Shown in pieces: positions 7,577 through 11,181 of a stretch of DNA of 11,181 nt. The notes beneath the pieces were generated by a model. It was not told where the DNA came from and searched no databases. It saw only the letters and a program-made list of their open reading frames with translations. The DNA comes from Rhodospirillaceae bacterium (GTDB lineage: Bacteria; Pseudomonadota; Alphaproteobacteria; SP197). A program made the translations under genes and the position numbers. The DNA is taken from the NCBI GenBank assembly GCA_018700655.1, contig JABIUG010000425.1, forward strand, positions 1 to 11,181, given 5' to 3'. Numbering within the stretch: position 1 is the first letter of the stretch; the number at the start of each line of letters is the position of its first letter.

Positions 7577-8364
7577 CCCATTCCGCCATCTTCCGTGATG
7601 ATTTGCTGAAGGGTTCTCATGTTCTCATCACAGGGGGCGGCACCGGCATCGGTTACGGCTGCGCACTCGAGCTTGGCCTGCTGGGCGCCCGCGTCACCTT
7701 GGTCGCCCGCCGTGAGGACGTTCTCCAGGAAGCATGCGCGAAGCTCGCCGCACAAGGCATCGACGCCGCCAGCTACCCGCTGAACATTCGTGACGCCGAT
7801 GCTGTCGAGGAAACCTTCACCACGATCATCACCGAACGCGACCTGCCCGACCACCTGATCAACAATGCCGGCGGCCAGTTCGCCTCGAAAGCTTCCGATA
7901 TCTCTCCCAACGGCTTTCATGCCGTAATGGACCTCAACGTTCAGGGCACCTGGCAGATGTCGAGAATCTTCGCCCGGGCCCATCGGGATGCCGGAACACC
8001 GGGCCGGATCATCAACATGGTCTTTGCCCATACCGACGCCATGGAACATTTCGCCCACGCCGCGGCCGCCCGGGCGGCCGTCGTCAACCTGACCAAAACC
8101 CTGGCGCTGGAATGGGGTGATGACGGGATTCTGGTTAACGCAATCGGTCCCGGACCGGTCATGACCGAGGGCATCGCGCAATATGACGAAGCTGAAAGCG
8201 GCGAGACGCGTATCCATCTCCTGCCCGTCCCGCGTTGGGGTACCCCCCAGGACATCGGCTGGCTCGCCGCTTATCTGCTCTCGACGGCGGGTGACTGGAT
8301 TACGGGAACATTCATCCCGATCGACGGTGGCGCCCAGTTGGTCGGGCGGCGCTGGACCATCTAG
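7573..8364 (+). CDS. SDR-family oxidoreductase resembling enoyl-CoA reductases
   Basis: A 263-residue classical-length short-chain dehydrogenase/reductase. The nucleotide-binding TGGGTGIG is at 20-27 with VARRE (45-49) following strand 2, which favours NADPH. NNAGGQF (97-103) and DLNVQGTW (120-127) are present, and the C-terminus ends in ITGTFIPIDGG. The usual catalytic YxxxK is absent. The aligned segment AHAAAARAAVVNLTKTLALEW has A163 at the tyrosine position and R167 at the lysine position. Peroxisomal trans-2-enoyl-CoA and 2,4-dienoyl-CoA reductases have related AARAxVxNLTK sequences, which with the synthetase and acyl-CoA dehydrogenase upstream suggests an enoyl- or hydroxyacyl-CoA substrate. 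The ATGA overlap with the synthetase indicates coupled translation as the last gene of the operon. The exact reaction is inference. Confidence 0.85.
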   Translation: MTHSAIFRDDLLKGSHVLITGGGTGIGYGCALELGLLGARVTLVARREDVLQEACAKLAAQGIDAASYPLNIRDADAVEETFTTIITERDLPDHLINNAGGQFASKASDISPNGFHAVMDLNVQGTWQMSRIFARAHRDAGTPGRIINMVFAHTDAMEHFAHAAAARAAVVNLTKTLALEWGDDGILVNAIGPGPVMTEGIAQYDEAESGETRIHLLPVPRWGTPQDIGWLAAYLLSTAGDWITGTFIPIDGGAQLVGRRWTI

Positions 8365-8379
8365 AGAGGTTCTACAGGG

Positions 8380-8862
8380 TCAGTTCAGAAGCACCAGAAG
8401 CGTTCCCAGTCCCCACAGGGTCGCGAGAAAATGCGTGCCCTGCCCGAAGACCCCGTACCAGTAGTAGAACCACTGGCCCCCGACCAGCATCGAAGCCCAG
8501 ACGCCGGTGAACGCGGTCGCTCCGGCAATCGCGACAGCGAGTGCCAACTCGACCGGCACAAGCCCAAGAAGGCTGAGCGCCAGGCCAACAGACCCTGCCA
8601 GAAGCAGGAGCGAAGCGACCGTCTCGGCCGCCACCAGCCCCGCGAACAGACGCCAGACCACCCGTTGATCCGTGATTGCGCGATGGTTGAGCCTTGCCTT
8701 GATTTCCGGGTACTCGTTCAGAGCTTCAAGAGCGAGGACCCTGGCGACGTCATCGCGGTTGATGGCGGGGTGCAGGATGTTATCGAGAGCACCCAGTGCC
8801 AGCCATGCCCCGGGCATGAGTGCTATCAGCGCCTTGACCAGGATGAGACCTTCGCTTCCCAC
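8380..8862 (-). CDS. DUF2165-like small integral membrane protein
   Basis: A 160-residue hydrophobic protein with four likely membrane helices, around residues 5-26, 68-97, 104-127 and 143-159. LDNILHPAINRDDVARVLALEAL (26-48, given here only as a landmark) resembles the N-D-x-x-N-x-x-x-V pattern after helix 1 of DUF2165 proteins. The GGQWFYYWYGVFGQG segment (128-142) resembles their GGEWF-W-x-G-Q signature before the last helix. The family has no established function. The start is a GTG, 9 bp after the stop of the PhyH-type gene, with only a weak TAGG upstream, so translation is probably coupled to that gene. It ends 15 bp from the convergent SDR. No signal peptide or catalytic motif is visible. 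The family call rests on topology and these two motifs. Confidence 0.7.
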   Translation of the reverse strand: MGSEGLILVKALIALMPGAWLALGALDNILHPAINRDDVARVLALEALNEYPEIKARLNHRAITDQRVVWRLFAGLVAAETVASLLLLAGSVGLALSLLGLVPVELALAVAIAGATAFTGVWASMLVGGQWFYYWYGVFGQGTHFLATLWGLGTLLVLLN

Positions 8863-8871
8863 GTATCGGGC

Positions 8872-9762
8872 CTAACCGGCTGGGTTCGCCGGTTCGGCCA
8901 TTTCCTTGCGGCGGCCATGGGCCGGCGCCTTGTCTTCTGCGCCTTTGTAGAAGAACTCGTTTTCAGCCAGCAGCATGCGGTCGATAGCGGCCATTCTGAA
9001 CGGATCAAAATCGAACGTCGGCTCGGCCATCGGTTCAAAATGGCCGTAGCGATCAACCCCGCGCACCAGTGTGGCATGATCGACACTTCCAACCCCCTGA
9101 CGCATTTCGGGGCAAATGTAGCGAACCGCCAGACCGATCCGCCGGTCCGCTGTCGTGTTGGGCCCGGAAGCATGGAACAGACTGCCATGATGCATCGAGA
9201 CATCGCCGGCCTTGAGCGCCACCGTGACGGCATCAGCCTCATCCACCGTCTGGGCAATCTCCTGCCCACGTGAGAGCTGGTTGTCCGCACTGAACGTGTC
9301 ACTGTGTTCGACCAGACCACTGCGGTGGGAACCGGGAACGAACCGCATGGCGCCATTCTCCGGCGTCACATCGGTTACCGCGACCCAGACCGTCAGTTCA
9401 TGGGCATCGTCGTCCAGGCCCCAGTAACGCAGATCCTGATGCCAGCTCACAAAATCGGTCGTGTTGGCTTCCTTGATGAAGAGGCTGGCCGCCCACAGCA
9501 TGATGTCAGGACCCATGACCGCCTCGACCCTGTCCAGCACATCGGGTCGCGTCACCAGTTCCTGCACCTGTGGGATGACGAGGTGGGGCACATTGAAGGT
9601 GTACTGGAACATGTTGGCGACATCGCGCGCGCGGGACTGAGCACCCTCGATCCCGGACCGCAGGTCTCCGGCCTGATCGCCAGAAAGCAGCGGCAGGGGA
9701 AACAAAAATCCGTCGCGCTCATAAGCGGCGAGCTGTTCTTCAGTTAACCCATGATCGGTCAT
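8872..9762 (-). CDS. Phytanoyl-CoA dioxygenase (PhyH) family Fe(II)/2-oxoglutarate oxygenase
   Basis: A 296-residue cytoplasmic protein of the PhyH family, which couples 2-oxoglutarate decarboxylation to hydroxylation (or in some branches halogenation) of a small substrate. The iron facial triad is visible: H108 and D110 in SWHQDLRYWG, and H197 in GSLFHASGPN. R208 in TADRRIGLAVRY is placed to bind 2-oxoglutarate. Since an aspartate is present in HxD, a hydroxylase is more likely than a halogenase. ENGAMRFVPGSHRSG (135-149) is the usual family loop. The N-terminus LTEEQLAAYERDGFLF is also typical. The ATG is preceded by GGAGAGG at good spacing. It precedes the DUF2165 gene by 9 bp. Despite the family name, most bacterial members do not act on phytanoyl-CoA, and the substrate here is unknown. 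Confidence 0.9.
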   Translation of the reverse strand: MTDHGLTEEQLAAYERDGFLFPLPLLSGDQAGDLRSGIEGAQSRARDVANMFQYTFNVPHLVIPQVQELVTRPDVLDRVEAVMGPDIMLWAASLFIKEANTTDFVSWHQDLRYWGLDDDAHELTVWVAVTDVTPENGAMRFVPGSHRSGLVEHSDTFSADNQLSRGQEIAQTVDEADAVTVALKAGDVSMHHGSLFHASGPNTTADRRIGLAVRYICPEMRQGVGSVDHATLVRGVDRYGHFEPMAEPTFDFDPFRMAAIDRMLLAENEFFYKGAEDKAPAHGRRKEMAEPANPAG

Positions 9763-9812
9763 GGTACCTCTCCACCAGCGTTACCTGAAGTTAGAGCCGA
9801 AAAACCAAGTCG

Positions 9813-9844
9813 AAAAGCCCCGATTGCGCCCAGGCAACGCCGGG
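9813..9844 (-). terminator. Possible Rho-independent terminator after the persulfide dioxygenase gene
   Basis: On the minus strand, directly after the stop, CCCG and GTTGC can pair with GCAAT and CGGG around a six-base loop. This gives a nine-pair stem with a two-base GC bulge and one G-T pair, followed by GCTTTT. The T run is short, so termination would be weak. If real, it separates this gene from the PhyH gene downstream. Confidence 0.35.
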
Positions 9845-9845
9845 T

Positions 9846-10925
9846 TCAGGCATCCTCACTCACACCGGCCGTTGCCAGATTGAGGGCACGCCAGCGCAGC
9901 ATGCCACCTGGCAGGTTGGCGATCTTGCTGAAGCCTGCCTTGCCCAGGATATTGGTTGCCTGTGCGGAACGCCCGCCTGCCCGGCAGACTGCGACCAGCG
10001 GGCGTTCCTGATCGAGCTCTCCGGCACGTTCCGCCAGGTCACCCAGCGGGATCAGGACCGCACCGGGGATATGCCCCAGCGGCCCGTCGAATTCCGGGGT
10101 CTCGCGAACATCAAGAACCTGCACGGCATCAAGATTTTCCTCGACCCATTGCGGCGGTGCTTCCCAGATCCCGGAAAAGGTCAGGTTGAGTGGCGCCCAG
10201 TCCGGGTTTTCGTGTGGAATGCTACAGGTCTCCGGTCGGCCGCAACGCAGGTTCGCAGGAACCGCGATATCCATTTGTTTGGGATGGGGCAGGCCCAGGT
10301 TGTCCATGTAGACGCAGAAGTCGCTCGATGAGAGCTCACCGCCCAGACGAGGATTATGGCGACGTTCCTCACCTACGCTGCTCACCGTCAGGCCGCGATA
10401 ATCGTGGCCGGGATAAAGCAGGCAGGAGTCGGGCAGAGAAAAGATCTGGTCATGGACCGAGCGATAGAGATCCGCAGCGCTGCCCTCCTGGAAGTCGGTC
10501 CGCCCGCATCCGCGGATCAGCAGGCAATCTCCGGTGAAGGCCATATCGCGATCATCGGTGACAAAAGTCAGGCAACTTGCGGTGTGGCCGGGTGTGGCGC
10601 GCACGGTGAGATGGCAACCACCGAACGAGACCTGATCGTCATGCACCAGTTCTCGATCCGCGCCTTCGGCGTGGCCGGCGGCAGCCAGCATGACCGCGCT
10701 GCCGAACCGTTCCTTCAGCAACCAGGCGCCGGTGACATGATCGGCATGCACATGGGTCTCGAGCGTGGCAACGAGATTGAGTTCCAATTCGTCGATCAAC
10801 GCGGAATCGCGCCTGGACTGTTCGAACACCGGATCGATCAGAACAGCCTCGCGCGCCTGCGAACAGGCCAGCATGTGGGTGTAAGTCGACGACTGCGGGT
10901 CGAAGAGCTGGCGAAAGAGGATCAT
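9846..10925 (-). CDS. Persulfide dioxygenase-rhodanese fusion (ETHE1-like MBL fold)
   Basis: A 359-residue two-domain protein for sulfide/persulfide handling. Residues 1 to about 235 are an ETHE1-type metallo-beta-lactamase fold with THVHADHVTG (57-66), H114 in TPGHT, and TGDCLLIRGCGRTDFQEG (131-148). H58, H114 and D133 are the expected mononuclear iron ligands, and YPGHDYRG follows at 171-178. ETHE1 enzymes oxidise glutathione persulfide to sulfite and glutathione. Residues about 255-359 are a rhodanese domain with VLDVRETPEF (270-279) and the active loop CRAGGRS with C314, which transfers sulfane sulfur between thiosulfate and thiols. Such fusions are known and join the two steps. GGAG lies eight bases before the ATG. 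Neighbouring genes show no sulfur link, so this is likely a stand-alone housekeeping or detoxification gene. A role in thiol-dependent stress is possible but not shown. Confidence 0.9.
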   Translation of the reverse strand: MILFRQLFDPQSSTYTHMLACSQAREAVLIDPVFEQSRRDSALIDELELNLVATLETHVHADHVTGAWLLKERFGSAVMLAAAGHAEGADRELVHDDQVSFGGCHLTVRATPGHTASCLTFVTDDRDMAFTGDCLLIRGCGRTDFQEGSAADLYRSVHDQIFSLPDSCLLYPGHDYRGLTVSSVGEERRHNPRLGGELSSSDFCVYMDNLGLPHPKQMDIAVPANLRCGRPETCSIPHENPDWAPLNLTFSGIWEAPPQWVEENLDAVQVLDVRETPEFDGPLGHIPGAVLIPLGDLAERAGELDQERPLVAVCRAGGRSAQATNILGKAGFSKIANLPGGMLRWRALNLATAGVSEDA

Positions 10926-11058
10926 GGCGGCGGCTCCATATCCATGGTTGTTGCCCCATGGTAGCCCCGCAGACCCCGTCGAACGACCTCAACGTTGCCA
11001 CAAGGCTGTGAATGAAATGTCTTCCTAGCTAGTCTGGGGAAAACCACGGGCAATCGAC

Positions 11059-11181
11059 ATGAGCAATGGAATGGAACGACTTTCCCTGGAGGGGCGCACA
11101 GCGCTGGTGACCGGTGCCGGCGCAGGGATCGGCTCGGCCTGTGCCCAACTTCTGGGCCAGCGCGGTGCTCGCATCGCCCTG
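11059..11181 (+). CDS. SDR-family oxidoreductase, N-terminal fragment
   Basis: An open frame from ATG 11059 runs off the window end, giving 41 residues: LEGRTALVTGAGAGIGSACA followed by QLLGQRGARIAL. The TGAGAGIG motif after a short beta strand is the cofactor-binding turn of classical short-chain dehydrogenases, and the next strand is cut just before the residue that would show NADH or NADPH preference. No good ribosome binding site precedes the ATG; another in-frame ATG at 11071 is possible. It is divergent from the persulfide dioxygenase gene across a 133-bp gap in which I could not identify a clear promoter. The substrate cannot be inferred. Confidence 0.8.
   Translation, partial: MSNGMERLSLEGRTALVTGAGAGIGSACAQLLGQRGARIAL

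Noticed and set aside
8365..8379. A TAGA/TCTA mini-hairpin between the convergent SDR and DUF2165 genes
   Set aside because: A four-pair stem with no T run on either strand is not a credible terminator.
8431..9273. A 280-codon open frame on the plus strand over the DUF2165 and PhyH genes
   Set aside because: It crosses both minus-strand genes, its composition is charged and low in hydrophobic core, and it matches no family I know.
10942..10961. Two CCATGG hexamers 14 bp apart upstream of the persulfide dioxygenase gene
   Set aside because: Each is only a six-base palindrome, and the flanks do not extend the symmetry, so this is weak evidence for an operator.
11025..11032. The perfect palindrome CTAGCTAG in the divergent gap before the last SDR
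   Set aside because: Eight bases without further symmetry or a promoter at normal spacing is not enough to call a site, though CTAG is often rare in bacteria.

Overview
The window is a stretch of protein-coding DNA of high GC content (about 60% by eye), densely packed with metabolic genes. Short spacers, ATGA-type and longer start/stop overlaps, GTG starts and the gene families present (PhzS-like monooxygenase, BetI-type TetR regulator, acyl-CoA dehydrogenase, fused ADP-forming acyl-CoA synthetase, PhyH dioxygenase, DUF2165 membrane protein, persulfide dioxygenase-rhodanese fusion) suggest a metabolically versatile alphaproteobacterium, perhaps of Rhodospirillales or Rhodobacterales type. That placement is inference from style and gene content. 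I see no RNA genes, insertion sequences, CRISPR arrays or phage genes.

Layout. (A) 1-2307, plus strand: the 3' end of a probable creatininase-family amidohydrolase, a PhzS-like FAD monooxygenase and an alpha/beta hydrolase, joined by a 3-bp gap and an 8-bp overlap. This looks like the tail of a catabolic or modifying operon in which a ring-type substrate is hydroxylated and then hydrolysed. (B) 2299-2898, minus strand: a BetI-like TetR regulator whose 3' end overlaps the hydrolase by 9 bp. It reads divergently from (C). The gap between them holds a near-perfect 10+4+10 inverted repeat (2921-2944) that looks like its operator. (C) 2982-8364, plus strand: acyl-CoA dehydrogenase, FrhB/F420-dehydrogenase-beta-like iron-sulfur flavoprotein, ADP-forming acyl-CoA synthetase and an enoyl-CoA-reductase-like SDR. 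The last three overlap or nearly so. (D) 8380-9762, minus strand: a PhyH-type Fe(II)/2-oxoglutarate dioxygenase followed after 9 bp by a four-helix DUF2165 protein. (E) 9846-10925, minus strand: a persulfide dioxygenase-rhodanese fusion, probably its own unit. (F) 11059 onward, plus strand: the start of another SDR, cut by the window edge.

How they work together. Block C reads as a small acyl-CoA pathway under TetR control. The synthetase would activate a carboxylic acid to its CoA ester with ATP, the acyl-CoA dehydrogenase would oxidise it or work in reverse, and the SDR would act on the enoyl- or hydroxyacyl-CoA. The FrhB-like protein is the odd member. It has the cysteine motifs of an iron-sulfur flavoprotein redox partner and could link the acyl-CoA dehydrogenase to ferredoxin or a deazaflavin. 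This is the most interesting candidate system in the window. The substrate cannot be read from the sequence.
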